The notes: generated by a model not told the origin, from the letters alone. A stretch of 25,653 bases of DNA from NORP181 sp047623555 (GCA_047623555.1 JBLHMP010000060.1:1-25653), one strand, 5' to 3'; positions 1-7,805 are shown, counted from the first letter of the stretch. A program made the numbers and translations.

Positions 1-128
1 AACGGCGCAATCCCGGCCTGGCGCGAGTCTTCGGTGCTGATTAGGCCTTCCTCAGTGTGAAAGGCCGCAACCATGGTGCAAAGTTTGGTTAAATCAGCAG
101 GTTTGGCAAGATGTAAGGCGGCGCTCAC
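1..128 (-). CDS. GNAT-family N-acetyltransferase, N-terminal fragment (cut by window edge)
   Basis: The reading frame opens with GTG at 126-128 and stays open to the window edge, giving about 42 residues that begin VSAALHLAKPADLTKL. The pattern of an N-terminal LAKPADL segment followed by MVAAFHTEEG resembles the first helix of GNAT acetyltransferases found in Rhodobacterales; those enzymes move an acetyl group from acetyl-CoA to an amine. The acetyl-CoA binding motif would lie outside the window, so the family call rests on N-terminal resemblance only. The start overlaps the nucleoside hydrolase stop in a GTGA arrangement, which suggests translational coupling and membership in the same minus-strand operon. 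Confidence 0.6.
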   Translation of the reverse strand, partial: MSAALHLAKPADLTKLCTMVAAFHTEEGLISTEDSRQAGIAP

Positions 129-1066
129 AGGCGGGCCAGACGTTCTGTTAGCAGTGCGAAAAATCCGTCTGCGTCGATGCTGCCTAGAAACAGCGCATTG
201 GGGGTGCGATCGGTGACGCCCCACCAGTCAGCAACGGTCATGCCCAGGGTCAGTTCGGACGAGGTTTCGATCTCGACATTGACGTGACGCCCAGCAAACA
301 AATCCGGGCGGATCAGATAGGCAATAACGCAAGGGTCATGCAACGGCGCACCAAGACTGCCGTATTTTTCCTTGTCAAAACGTTCAAAGAATTCGGTCAT
401 GTCGGCAACGGCGTGACCCACCGGCGTGCCGATGGCGCGAAAGGCACCGTTGCGGGCTTTGGTGACTAATGCTTTATGCGTCACATCCAGCGACAAAACG
501 GCTATCTCTACGCCAGATTTAAACACAATATCAGCGGCTTGCGGGTCGACATAGATGTTGAACTCTGCCGTGGGGGTGATGTTACCTACCTCAAAATAGG
601 CACCACCCATCAGCACAATCTCCTGCACCTTTTCGATGATATCCGGCGCCTTTTGAAACGCGGTGGCGATATTTGTCAGCGGCCCCAATGGGCACAAGGT
701 GACTGTCCCAGCAGGCTGTTCACGCAGCGTTTTGATAATGAAATCAACACCGTGCCCGTCCGCAATGGGCATGGTCGGGTCCGGCAGCACCGGCCCGTCC
801 AGCCCGGTTTTGCCATGCACATGTTCGGCCGTGACCAACGTCCGCATCAGCGGCCGATCGCAACCGGCATAGACCGGCGTGTCGCGGCGTTCTGCCAATT
901 CACAGATCATCAGCGCATTTTTAACGGTCCTCGCCAGTGGCACATTGCCGGCCACAACGGTAATGCCCAGAACCTCGATTTCGTCCGGGCTGCCAAATGC
1001 CAACAACATGGCAACGGCGTCGTCCTGGCCAGGGTCGGTGTCGATAATAATTTTGCGCGCGCCCAT
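125..1066 (-). CDS. Inosine-uridine preferring nucleoside hydrolase family protein
   Basis: The 313-residue protein has the usual length of the IU-nucleoside hydrolase family, which splits the N-glycosidic bond of ribonucleosides to give a base and ribose in salvage pathways. The family's calcium-binding signature is seen at residues 9-16 as DTDPGQDD, and the C-terminal HDP motif (in APLHDPCVIAYL) supplies the other conserved metal and substrate residues. There is no signal peptide, so it is presumably cytosolic. The start is supported by GAGAGG six bases before the ATG. It lies 78 bases downstream of mazG and overlaps the following acetyltransferase start by 4 bases. The exact nucleoside preference (purine, pyrimidine or mixed) cannot be read from the sequence. 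Confidence 0.92.
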   Translation of the reverse strand: MGARKIIIDTDPGQDDAVAMLLAFGSPDEIEVLGITVVAGNVPLARTVKNALMICELAERRDTPVYAGCDRPLMRTLVTAEHVHGKTGLDGPVLPDPTMPIADGHGVDFIIKTLREQPAGTVTLCPLGPLTNIATAFQKAPDIIEKVQEIVLMGGAYFEVGNITPTAEFNIYVDPQAADIVFKSGVEIAVLSLDVTHKALVTKARNGAFRAIGTPVGHAVADMTEFFERFDKEKYGSLGAPLHDPCVIAYLIRPDLFAGRHVNVEIETSSELTLGMTVADWWGVTDRTPNALFLGSIDADGFFALLTERLARL

Positions 1067-1144
1067 GATCTGCCTCTCTGCAAGTGAGCGGTGACAGTGT
1101 CAATCAACCGGGGTTTTGTCCAGAACAGGATTGCGCCAAGGTGC

Positions 1145-2014
1145 TCATTGCTTACCTTTGGCAGCTTTTTCGGCGTGTTTTACCGAATCCCAAAGCGCAT
1201 CCATCTCGTTCAGATCACTTTGCGCCGGGGTCTTTCCCCGTTCCGCTAGGCGTGCCTCGACGCCCTCAAAACGGCGGATGAATTTGGCGTTGGTGCGGCG
1301 CAGCGCGGCCTCGGGGTCAACGCCCAGATGGCGGCCCAGATTGGCCACAACAAACAGTAAATCGCCCAATTCTTCCTCAACCTCGTCCAAGGTTAACGTA
1401 TCGCGGGCCTCGGCCAACTCTTTGGCCTCCTCGGTGATTTTATCTAACACGCCGGTCATATCGGGCCAGTCAAAGCCAACCCGCGCGGCGCGTTTTTGCA
1501 GCTTTAGCGCCCGCAAAAGGGCTGGCAGATTGGCCGCAACCCCATCAAGCGTACCTTGCTGTGCAAGCCCCGCGCGTTCGGTTGCTTTGATCGCCTCCCA
1601 ATCAGCGGTCTGCTGTTCGGCCGATTTATCACGCGATTCGTCACCAAAAACATGTGGATGACGCGCCACCATTTTGTCCGAGATCGCCCGCACCACCGAT
1701 TGAAAGCTGAAAAGCCCGGCCTCTTCACCCATTTGCGTGTGATAGACCGATTGCAGCAGTAAATCGCCCAGCTCACCTTCGAGTTCGGACCATGATTTTC
1801 GTTCAATCGCGTCGGCAACTTCGTAAGCCTCTTCAATGGTATATGGGGCGATGCTAGCGAAATCCTGCTCAATATCCCACGGGCATCCGGTTTCCGGATC
1901 ACGCAGGCGGCGCATAATTTTCAGCAACCGTTCAATTCCGGCATCGGGGTCGTGGATCAGGGCGTTATCAGGCATTGCGGCGGCTTTCGTTCCGGTGTCT
2001 GATGCATCAGTCAT
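1145..2014 (-). CDS. mazG: Nucleoside triphosphate pyrophosphohydrolase MazG
   Basis: MazG hydrolyses nucleoside triphosphates to monophosphates and pyrophosphate, which cleans up non-canonical nucleotides. Two MazG domains are visible: the first carries CPWDIEQDF and the metal-binding EEAYEVADAI...ELGDLL pattern, and the second repeats it as EEAKELAEARD...EEELGDLLFVVANL. At 289 residues it is slightly longer than E. coli MazG because of a short N-terminal extension; a start at Met14 (MPDNALIHDP) would match many relatives better. The upstream ATG is nevertheless preceded by GAGG seven bases away, so I keep it. Its start lies only 24 bases from the divergent M20 amidohydrolase start. The nucleoside hydrolase downstream makes a nucleotide-sanitation theme plausible. 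Confidence 0.93.
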   Translation of the reverse strand: MTDASDTGTKAAAMPDNALIHDPDAGIERLLKIMRRLRDPETGCPWDIEQDFASIAPYTIEEAYEVADAIERKSWSELEGELGDLLLQSVYHTQMGEEAGLFSFQSVVRAISDKMVARHPHVFGDESRDKSAEQQTADWEAIKATERAGLAQQGTLDGVAANLPALLRALKLQKRAARVGFDWPDMTGVLDKITEEAKELAEARDTLTLDEVEEELGDLLFVVANLGRHLGVDPEAALRRTNAKFIRRFEGVEARLAERGKTPAQSDLNEMDALWDSVKHAEKAAKGKQ

Positions 2015-2038
2015 TACCTCACCTCAGGAGTCCAGCCC
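2015..2038. promoter_or_regulatory. 24-base divergent start region with back-to-back ribosome binding sites
   Basis: Only 24 bases separate the start codons of mazG (minus) and the M20 amidohydrolase (plus). Both ribosome binding sites fit here: minus-strand GAGG at 2022-2025, with a second GAGG at 2017-2020, serves mazG, and plus-strand AGGAG at 2026-2030 sits 8 bases before the amidohydrolase ATG. No room is left for promoters, so each gene's promoter must lie inside the other's coding region, or the transcripts overlap at their 5' ends. Confidence 0.75.
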
Positions 2039-3211
2039 ATGCCCGTTGTTAACCGTATTGCCGAATTCGCCGCTGATATGACCACATGGCGTCAGCATCT
2101 GCATACGATCCCGGAATTGGGCATGAATTGCCCTGAAACGGCGGCTTTTGTCGCCGATCGTTTGCGTGAATTCGGGGTGGATGAGTTGCACGTAGGCATT
2201 GCGCAGACCGGGTTGGTGGCGATCATCAACGGGCAGGGCGATGGGCCGACGATTGGGCTGCGCGCCGACATGGACGCGCTGCCGATTCCCGAAGAAACCG
2301 GGCTGGAGTACGCCAGCACCAACCCCGGAAAAATGCATGCCTGTGGCCACGACGGGCACACAACAATGTTGCTTGGCGCGGCACGGTATCTGGCTGAAAC
2401 GCGAAATTTCGCCGGGCGCGTGGCGCTGATTTTTCAGCCTGCAGAAGAGGCCGGAGGTGGCGCCGAAGTCATGGTGAACGAAGGCATCATGGAGCGTTTT
2501 GACATCAATCAGGTCTATGCTTTGCACAATTATCCCGGCACCGATGTCGGGGCGTTTCATACCACACCGGGCGCGTTGATGGCGGCGGTTGATACGTTTC
2601 ATGTGCATATTCAGGGACTTGGCGGCCATGGGGCGATGCCGCATGAAACCCGTGATCCGGTGATGGCGGCCTGTGGCATTGCCCAGGCGATTCAGACCAT
2701 TGTCAGCCGCAACCATTATGCGCTGGATGATCTGGTGGTGTCAGTGACGCAAATTCATACCGGAACGGTGGATAATGTCATTCCTGATACGGCCTATATT
2801 AACGGCACCGTACGCACCTTTGACCCCAAGGTGCAGGCGATGGTGCAGGACCGGATGAAGGCAATTGTTGCCGGGCAGGCGGCCAGTTATGGTGTCACGG
2901 CCGAGTTGGATTATGAAATCGGCTATCCGGCAACAATTAATGATGCGGCCAAGTCGCAATTTGCGGTTGAGGTGGCTGGCGAAATCGTGGGCGACACGCT
3001 TGTTGTGGCGGATGCCGCGCGCGAAATGGGCGCCGAAGATTTCTCGTATATGCTGAACGCGCGCCCGGGGGCCTATTTGTTTTTGGGGCAGGGCGACAGT
3101 GCCGGGCTGCACCACCCAAAATACAATTTCAACGATGAGATTTCGCCAATTGGCGCGTCGTTTTTTGCGCGTCTGGTTGAACGGGCGCAGCCGACATCAC
3201 AGGAGAATTAG
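2039..3211 (+). CDS. M20-family aminoacylase/amidohydrolase (hippurate hydrolase-like)
   Basis: This 390-residue protein belongs to the M20D metallopeptidase group, which removes acyl groups from amino acids or amines by hydrolysing an amide bond. The binuclear metal site is visible: HACGHDGH at residues 100-107 with Cys102 and His104, the adjacent Glu136-Glu137 in QPAEEAGGG, His163 in LHNYPG, and a C-terminal LHHPKYNF. A dimerisation lid is inserted around residues 185-300 (GLGGHGAMPHE). No signal peptide is present, so it is presumably cytosolic. AGGAG 8 bases upstream supports the start. The agmatinase gene follows after 3 bases, so the enzyme is likely co-expressed with the ureohydrolases and may deacylate an N-acylated guanidino compound; that link is inference. 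The true substrate cannot be read from sequence. Confidence 0.88.
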   Translation: MPVVNRIAEFAADMTTWRQHLHTIPELGMNCPETAAFVADRLREFGVDELHVGIAQTGLVAIINGQGDGPTIGLRADMDALPIPEETGLEYASTNPGKMHACGHDGHTTMLLGAARYLAETRNFAGRVALIFQPAEEAGGGAEVMVNEGIMERFDINQVYALHNYPGTDVGAFHTTPGALMAAVDTFHVHIQGLGGHGAMPHETRDPVMAACGIAQAIQTIVSRNHYALDDLVVSVTQIHTGTVDNVIPDTAYINGTVRTFDPKVQAMVQDRMKAIVAGQAASYGVTAELDYEIGYPATINDAAKSQFAVEVAGEIVGDTLVVADAAREMGAEDFSYMLNARPGAYLFLGQGDSAGLHHPKYNFNDEISPIGASFFARLVERAQPTSQEN

Positions 3212-3214
3212 GGC

Positions 3215-4177
3215 ATGGCGTTAGAAGATGCGGCCGAAAAGGTTGATGAGGCGATCACCCGCGCGGGCCTGAAAGGGTTGGGGGCTGAGATAACTTTTGG
3301 TGGCATAACGTCGTTTTTGCGCCGTAGGTATACCAAGGACTTGACCGGTGTTGATATTGCAGTCACCGGCGTGCCGTTTGATCAGGCGACAACCAACCGC
3401 CCCGGCACCCGGCTGGGGCCACGGGCGCTGCGCGAGGCCAGTGCGTTGCAGGTGTTTGATCCGCCTTATGGCTGGCCGTTTGATCCGCTGAGCGAGTTGG
3501 CGATCATTGATTATGGCGATCTGGCCTATGATTACGCCAAGATTTCGGAATTTCCGGCGGCGTTGACCAAACATATTCGCGGGATTTTACAGGCGGATGT
3601 GGCGTCGGTTGTGTTGGGGGGCGATCATTATATCAGCTTTCCGATTTTGCAGGCCTATGCCGAGAAATACGGGCCGATATCGTTGTTACAGTTCGATGCA
3701 CATTCCGACACTTGGGTCGATGACGACCCGGACCGGATTGATCATGGCACCATGTTCTATAAGGCGGTGAAAATGGGTCTGGTCGATCCGGCGCGGTCAG
3801 TTCAGGTCGGTATTCGCACGGCGAATCCGGATACATTGGGCGTTAACATTATCGACGCGCGCGAAGTACACGAGGCCGGGCCGGTGGCGACGGTAAAGAA
3901 AATCAAATCGATTCTGGGCGATAACCCGGTCTATCTGACCTTTGATATCGACGGGCTTGATCCGGCCTATGCGCCCGGCACCGGCACCCCGGTCTGGGGT
4001 GGTCTGACCTCGGCGCAGGCATCGATCATGCTGCGCGATCTGGCCGGGATCAACATCAAGGGCGGCGATATTGTCGAAGTGTCACCGCCGTTTGACACCA
4101 CTGGGGCAACGGCGATTGCCGGGGCGCATATTGCGATGGAAATTATTTGTTTACTGGGCTGGAATATACGGAAATGA
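3215..4177 (+). CDS. speB: Agmatinase, ureohydrolase family
   Basis: Agmatinase hydrolyses agmatine to putrescine and urea using two manganese ions. All metal ligands expected for the arginase/agmatinase fold are seen: His138 in GGDH, Asp161, His163 and Asp165 in DAHSD, and Asp244 and Asp246 in TFDIDGLDPAYAPGTGTP. The stretch DHGTMFYKAVKMGLVDPARS and the following VQVGIRT closely resemble E. coli SpeB, which favours agmatine over other guanidino substrates. The protein has 320 residues, slightly longer than E. coli SpeB because of an N-terminal extension. AGGAG from the end of the M20 gene lies about 9-10 bases before the ATG. It overlaps the next ureohydrolase by 4 bases (ATGA). Putrescine could feed polyamine pools or catabolism. 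Confidence 0.9.
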   Translation: MALEDAAEKVDEAITRAGLKGLGAEITFGGITSFLRRRYTKDLTGVDIAVTGVPFDQATTNRPGTRLGPRALREASALQVFDPPYGWPFDPLSELAIIDYGDLAYDYAKISEFPAALTKHIRGILQADVASVVLGGDHYISFPILQAYAEKYGPISLLQFDAHSDTWVDDDPDRIDHGTMFYKAVKMGLVDPARSVQVGIRTANPDTLGVNIIDAREVHEAGPVATVKKIKSILGDNPVYLTFDIDGLDPAYAPGTGTPVWGGLTSAQASIMLRDLAGINIKGGDIVEVSPPFDTTGATAIAGAHIAMEIICLLGWNIRK

Positions 4178-5121
4178 GCGACAAGAACCAACCGATTAGT
4201 GGCAATGACCTGGCACGGTTTTCCGGGCCAAATACATTTATGCGACTGCCCTCGGCGACGAATCTGGAAGGGCTGGATGTGGCAATATTAGGTATTCCGA
4301 TGGATATCGGCACGTCGTGGCGATCTGGCACCCGGTTTGGGCCAAAACAAATCCGCGCCGAAAGCGCGATGTTACGGCCGTATAATTTGCAAACCGGAGC
4401 CGCACCATTTGATAGTTTGCAGATGGCAGATGTTGGCGACCTGGCGATAAATACGTTTTCCCTGAGTGATAGTATTCGCATTATTACAGAGAGTTACGAT
4501 GCGATCCTAAAGCATGATGTGATTCCGGTGGCGATGGGCGGCGATCATTCGATCACCCTGCCGATGCTGCGCGCAATTGCGGCGCGGCACGGTCCTGTGG
4601 CGCTGGTGCATGTGGATGCCCATGCGGACGTAAATGACGAGATGTTTGGCGAACGTGAAACCCACGGTACAGTGTTTCGCCGGGCCTATGAAGAAGGTCT
4701 GATAGACCCTTCAAAAACCTACCAAATTGGGCTTAGGGGGACGGGGTATGCGGCCAGTGACTTCACCGAGGCGCAGGGCTGGGGGTTTAAGCAATATCAG
4801 GCACACGAGCTGTGGTTTCAAAGCCTGACGCCCTTGGGCGAGAAAATTCGCGAAGAAATCGGCAATACGCCGACCTATGTAACCTACGATATTGATTCCC
4901 TTGATCCGGCCTATGCGCCGGGCACTGGCACGCCCGAAATTGGCGGGCTGACGACACCACAGGCGTTACAGTTGATTCGGGCGTTGAACGGGCTGAACAT
5001 TGTTGGCTGTGATCTGGTCGAAGTGTCGCCACCCTATGATCCCTCGGGCAATACTGCGTTGACCGGGGCGAATTTGTTGTATGAATTGCTATGTGTGTTA
5101 CCGGGAGTGGTGCGGCGCTAG
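4174..5121 (+). CDS. Second ureohydrolase, guanidinobutyrase/guanidinopropionase-like (agmatinase family)
   Basis: This 315-residue paralogue carries a full ureohydrolase metal site: His125 (GGDHS), Asp148, His150 and Asp152 (DAHAD), and Asp239 and Asp241 (YDIDSLDPAYAPG). Other features differ from the upstream agmatinase and recall Pseudomonas GbuA/GpuA: DIGTSWRSGTRFGP near residue 44, RPYNLQTGAAPFDSL, HADVNDEMFGE, HGTVFRRAYEEGL, IGLRGTGY and the terminal PGVVRR. GbuA converts 4-guanidinobutyrate to 4-aminobutyrate and urea, so a guanidino-acid substrate is more likely than agmatine. Agmatine or another guanidino compound cannot be excluded. The start at 4174 gives an ATGA overlap with speB; a frame-compatible ATG 27 bases upstream would overlap speB further and is unlikely. 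Confidence 0.87.
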   Translation: MSDKNQPISGNDLARFSGPNTFMRLPSATNLEGLDVAILGIPMDIGTSWRSGTRFGPKQIRAESAMLRPYNLQTGAAPFDSLQMADVGDLAINTFSLSDSIRIITESYDAILKHDVIPVAMGGDHSITLPMLRAIAARHGPVALVHVDAHADVNDEMFGERETHGTVFRRAYEEGLIDPSKTYQIGLRGTGYAASDFTEAQGWGFKQYQAHELWFQSLTPLGEKIREEIGNTPTYVTYDIDSLDPAYAPGTGTPEIGGLTTPQALQLIRALNGLNIVGCDLVEVSPPYDPSGNTALTGANLLYELLCVLPGVVRR

Positions 5122-5125
5122 ATTC

Positions 5126-5165
5126 TTTTTGGCCTCCGGCGGGGATATTTATGGAAATTGGAGTT
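5126..5165 (+). repeat. Intergenic CCTCCGGCGG-type repeat, solo copy
   Basis: Between the ureohydrolase stop and the DUF1499 start lies a T-rich tract followed by GCCTCCGGCGGGGATATTT (5132-5150) and a purine-rich tail. It matches the 19-base core of the inverted pair at 9429-9527 at 17 of 19 positions and has the same order of T tract, GC-rich palindromic core, TATTT and purine tail. Like the minus-strand copy before rsmA, it ends a short distance before a start codon. Confidence 0.7.
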
Positions 5166-5178
5166 GGGACATAAGATT

Positions 5179-5580
5179 ATGTTTTTATGGGTTTGTCTGG
5201 CGATTGTTGTTGGGTTTCTTGGCTATGTTCGGCTGGGGGCCAATGACGTGGCGCGCTGGCATGTGGCGCCGGACTTTACGGCGGATAAGGATTTTCCGGG
5301 CGGAACCGTGCGTTTGGTTGAGGTCGGAGCGGATGGATTGGCGCGCCTTGACGTCGTGGCGCGCGACACAACGCGAACTTTGGTTTTGGCCGGGTCTGTT
5401 GAAGAGGGGATGATCACCTATGTAACGCGATCTGCGGTGATTGGCTTTCCGGATTACACAACAGTTCAGCAAGACGGCGATCAGCTGAAAGTCTATGCAA
5501 GGCTGCGCTTTGGGCGGTCAGATTTCGGCGTTAACCATGCCCGTGTCAACCGCTGGTTGGATGCTTTGCAGGCGCGATGA
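5179..5580 (+). CDS. DUF1499 family protein with one N-terminal membrane segment
   Basis: The 133-residue product begins with a hydrophobic helix (about residues 2-18, FLWVCLAIVVGFLGYV), probably a membrane anchor or uncleaved signal. A DUF1499-type domain follows, with YVTRSAVIGFPDYTTV and the C-terminal YARLRFGRSDFGVNHARVNRWL. DUF1499 proteins are widespread in alphaproteobacteria and have no established function. I chose the ATG at 5179, which has GGGA about 9 bases upstream; an in-frame TTG at 5158 would add seven residues. It may be read through from the ureohydrolase operon 57 bases upstream. Its last 63 bases are antisense to the 3' end of the small secreted protein at 5518-5805. Confidence 0.8.
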   Translation: MFLWVCLAIVVGFLGYVRLGANDVARWHVAPDFTADKDFPGGTVRLVEVGADGLARLDVVARDTTRTLVLAGSVEEGMITYVTRSAVIGFPDYTTVQQDGDQLKVYARLRFGRSDFGVNHARVNRWLDALQAR

Positions 5581-5805
5581 CAGGCACCCCTTTTGCGTTT
5601 CGCGCCACATTGGTACGTTCAGCGACATCTGACACTGGGCCATGAACATGCGCCCGTCGACATATAGGCAAATGGTTTCACCCAGTTCAACGCGCGAGCC
5701 GGTTTTATCGGTGCAATAGCAGTCGATGACTTTGCCCTTGGGAGTAACCACATCAGCCAAAACCGGGTTGGCCAGGATCAAAAACAGCAGGATTAAGCGT
5801 TTCAT
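5518..5805 (-). CDS. Small secreted cysteine-containing protein of unknown function
   Basis: The 95-residue protein opens with a clear signal peptide (MKRLILLFLILANPVLA, cleavage likely after Ala17). The mature part has four cysteines in an extracytoplasmic setting, in DCYCTD, ETICLYVDG and AQCQMSL, plus a fifth in KGCLSS. The predicted export, the cysteine spacing and the patterned sequence up to KGCLSS argue that it is a real gene; I recognise it as a type of small periplasmic protein seen in Rhodobacterales but know no function. Its 3' end overlaps the DUF1499 gene by 63 bases in convergent orientation, and the last 20 or so residues, lying over that overlap, look less constrained. It is divergent from prfA. 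Confidence 0.72.
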   Translation of the reverse strand: MKRLILLFLILANPVLADVVTPKGKVIDCYCTDKTGSRVELGETICLYVDGRMFMAQCQMSLNVPMWRETQKGCLSSRLQSIQPAVDTGMVNAEI

Positions 5806-5866
5806 AAGGCCAGACTAGCACAGTCAGGCCCTTGACCAAAGCCTCGTGATGTCACACACCCCGACT

Positions 5867-6922
5867 ATGGTTCCAGAAGAGCGACTAGAGCAAATTATCC
5901 AGAGGTTTCAGTATCTCGAAGCGGCAATGGCGGAGGGCGCCAGTGGCGGAGATATCGCTGTGCTGGCGAAAGAGTATTCCAACCTGCGTCCGGTGGTTGA
6001 ACAGATCAGTGCCTATCGCAGTTTGCTGAGCGATCTGGACGAGGCTGAGCAAATGCTGGCCGACCCGGAAATGAAAGAGCTGGCCGAGGAAGAATTGCCG
6101 CTGCTCAAGGCGCGATTGCCTAATGCCGAGCATGAATTGCAACTAACGCTATTGCCCAAGGATGCCGCTGATGCGCGCCCGGCGATGCTCGAAATTCGGC
6201 CCGGGACTGGCGGCGATGAGGCGGCGTTGTTCGCTGGTGATTTGCTGCGGATGTATCTGCGGTATTGCGAGGCGCACGGCTGGAAAATTGATATCCTTGA
6301 GGAACAAAGCACCGAACTGGGCGGCATCAAAGAGGTGGTTGTCCACATCAAAGGTGTCAACGTTTTTGCCCGGTTGAAATACGAAAGCGGCGTACACCGG
6401 GTGCAGCGGGTGCCAAGCACCGAAAGTGGCGGACGTATTCATACTTCGGCGGCGACTGTGGCGGTGCTTCCCGAGGCCGAAGATGTTGATATTCAGATCA
6501 ATCCCAATGACTTGCGTATTGATACCATGCGGGCGTCCGGCTCGGGTGGGCAGCACGTGAACACCACTGATTCTGCGGTGCGGATAATTCATATTCCTAC
6601 CGGTACCATGGTCACCAGTGCGGAAAAATCCCAGCACCGCAACCGCGAGATTGCCATGCAGGTGCTCAAAACCCGGCTGTATGACATGGAGCGGCAACGG
6701 GTCGACGATGAACGATCTGCGGATCGGGCTTCGCAGGTCGGCAGTGGTGACAGATCAGAACGCATTCGCACCTATAACTATCCTCAGGGGCGGATGACCG
6801 ATCATCGCATTAACCTGACTTTGTATAAACTCGATCAGGTGATGGGCGGCGATCTGGACGAAGTGATTGATGCGCTAACCGCGGATGATCAAGCCAGGAA
6901 ACTGGCCGAGATGGGGACGTGA
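5867..6922 (+). CDS. prfA: Peptide chain release factor 1
   Basis: RF1 recognises UAA and UAG stop codons and triggers release of the finished peptide on the ribosome. The class-defining motifs are visible: the anticodon-like PxT motif as PST at residues 183-185 within RVQRVPSTESGGRIHTSAAT, and the catalytic GGQ at 227-229 within GSGGQHVN, whose glutamine PrmC methylates. The coiled-coil N-terminal domain comes first. I chose the ATG at 5867 because it gives 351 residues starting MVPEERLEQI, matching the family. In-frame GTG 5846 and ATG 5849 would add six or seven residues, and no start has a convincing ribosome binding site. prmC follows with a 4-base overlap. Confidence 0.95.
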   Translation: MVPEERLEQIIQRFQYLEAAMAEGASGGDIAVLAKEYSNLRPVVEQISAYRSLLSDLDEAEQMLADPEMKELAEEELPLLKARLPNAEHELQLTLLPKDAADARPAMLEIRPGTGGDEAALFAGDLLRMYLRYCEAHGWKIDILEEQSTELGGIKEVVVHIKGVNVFARLKYESGVHRVQRVPSTESGGRIHTSAATVAVLPEAEDVDIQINPNDLRIDTMRASGSGGQHVNTTDSAVRIIHIPTGTMVTSAEKSQHRNREIAMQVLKTRLYDMERQRVDDERSADRASQVGSGDRSERIRTYNYPQGRMTDHRINLTLYKLDQVMGGDLDEVIDALTADDQARKLAEMGT

Positions 6923-7749
6923 CCGCAGCGCAAGCCTTGGTTGCAGCAACGGCCCGTTTGCGGGCAGCAGGGGTGCCAGACCCAGCACGAGACGCAAGGG
7001 TTCTGTTGGCCCACGCCGCCCGAATTGAGGCATCGCGGGTGACGCTAATCGCGCCTGAGGACCTCGCACCTGATATTGTTGATCGCTATGAGCAGTTGAT
7101 TGCCCTGCGCGCCATTCGGGTGCCGGTGTCGCATTTGCTGGGGGAACGTGAATTTTATGGCCGTCGCTTTAAGGTCAGCGGCGATGTGCTGGACCCACGG
7201 CCAGATACCGAAACGTTGATCGAGGCGGCGTTGGCGTTGCCATTTGATCGTGTGTTGGACCTTGGCGTTGGATCGGGTTGTATTCTGGTAACGCTGTTGG
7301 CGGAAAATGAAACTGCATCGGGGGTCGGCATTGATCTAAGCGAGGTCGCCTGTTTGCAGGCCAGCGCCAATGCGGTGCTGCACCGTGTGCAACATCGCGC
7401 CGAAATCAGACAATCGGACTGGCTCGATAATGTCCAAGGTACGTTTGACCTGATTGTTAGCAATCCGCCCTATATTGCGCTGGATGAAATGCAGGGGTTA
7501 GAGGCCGAAGTGCGTCAGCACGAACCCGAAATGGCGCTGACCGATGGCGGTGACGGGTTAGGGGCCTATCGCCGCATTGCCGATAGCGTGCTGCCGTTTT
7601 TGACGCCGGGGGGGCGGTTGTTGGTGGAAATCGGCCCAACGCAGGCCGCCGCAGTTATCGCGCTACTGGCGCAGGCCGGATTAAAGGACCTGCGCATTGT
7701 TTATGATCTGGACGGCCGCGATCGGGTGATTTGCGCCAATCGTGGCTAA
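6919..7749 (+). CDS. prmC: Release factor glutamine N5-methyltransferase PrmC (HemK)
   Basis: PrmC methylates the glutamine of the GGQ motif in release factors using S-adenosylmethionine, which raises termination efficiency. The 276-residue protein has a helical N-terminal substrate-binding domain, a conserved RPDTETLIE stretch (94-102), the SAM-binding motif DLGVGSG (114-120) and the substrate-binding NPPY at 182-185. It starts with GTG overlapping the prfA stop as GTGA, the standard coupling of enzyme and substrate genes. The DUF4167 gene lies downstream in the same direction after a 235-base gap. Confidence 0.95.
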   Translation: MTAAQALVAATARLRAAGVPDPARDARVLLAHAARIEASRVTLIAPEDLAPDIVDRYEQLIALRAIRVPVSHLLGEREFYGRRFKVSGDVLDPRPDTETLIEAALALPFDRVLDLGVGSGCILVTLLAENETASGVGIDLSEVACLQASANAVLHRVQHRAEIRQSDWLDNVQGTFDLIVSNPPYIALDEMQGLEAEVRQHEPEMALTDGGDGLGAYRRIADSVLPFLTPGGRLLVEIGPTQAAAVIALLAQAGLKDLRIVYDLDGRDRVICANRG

Positions 7750-7805
7750 ACGGCACTGCTTAACCGCCCAAAGGTGCCAATTTATGACAATTGCTGACAA
7801 ATAAT

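Noticed and set aside
476..1087. Plus-strand 203-residue frame
   Set aside because: It is antisense to the nucleoside hydrolase, whose signature motifs fix the coding strand.
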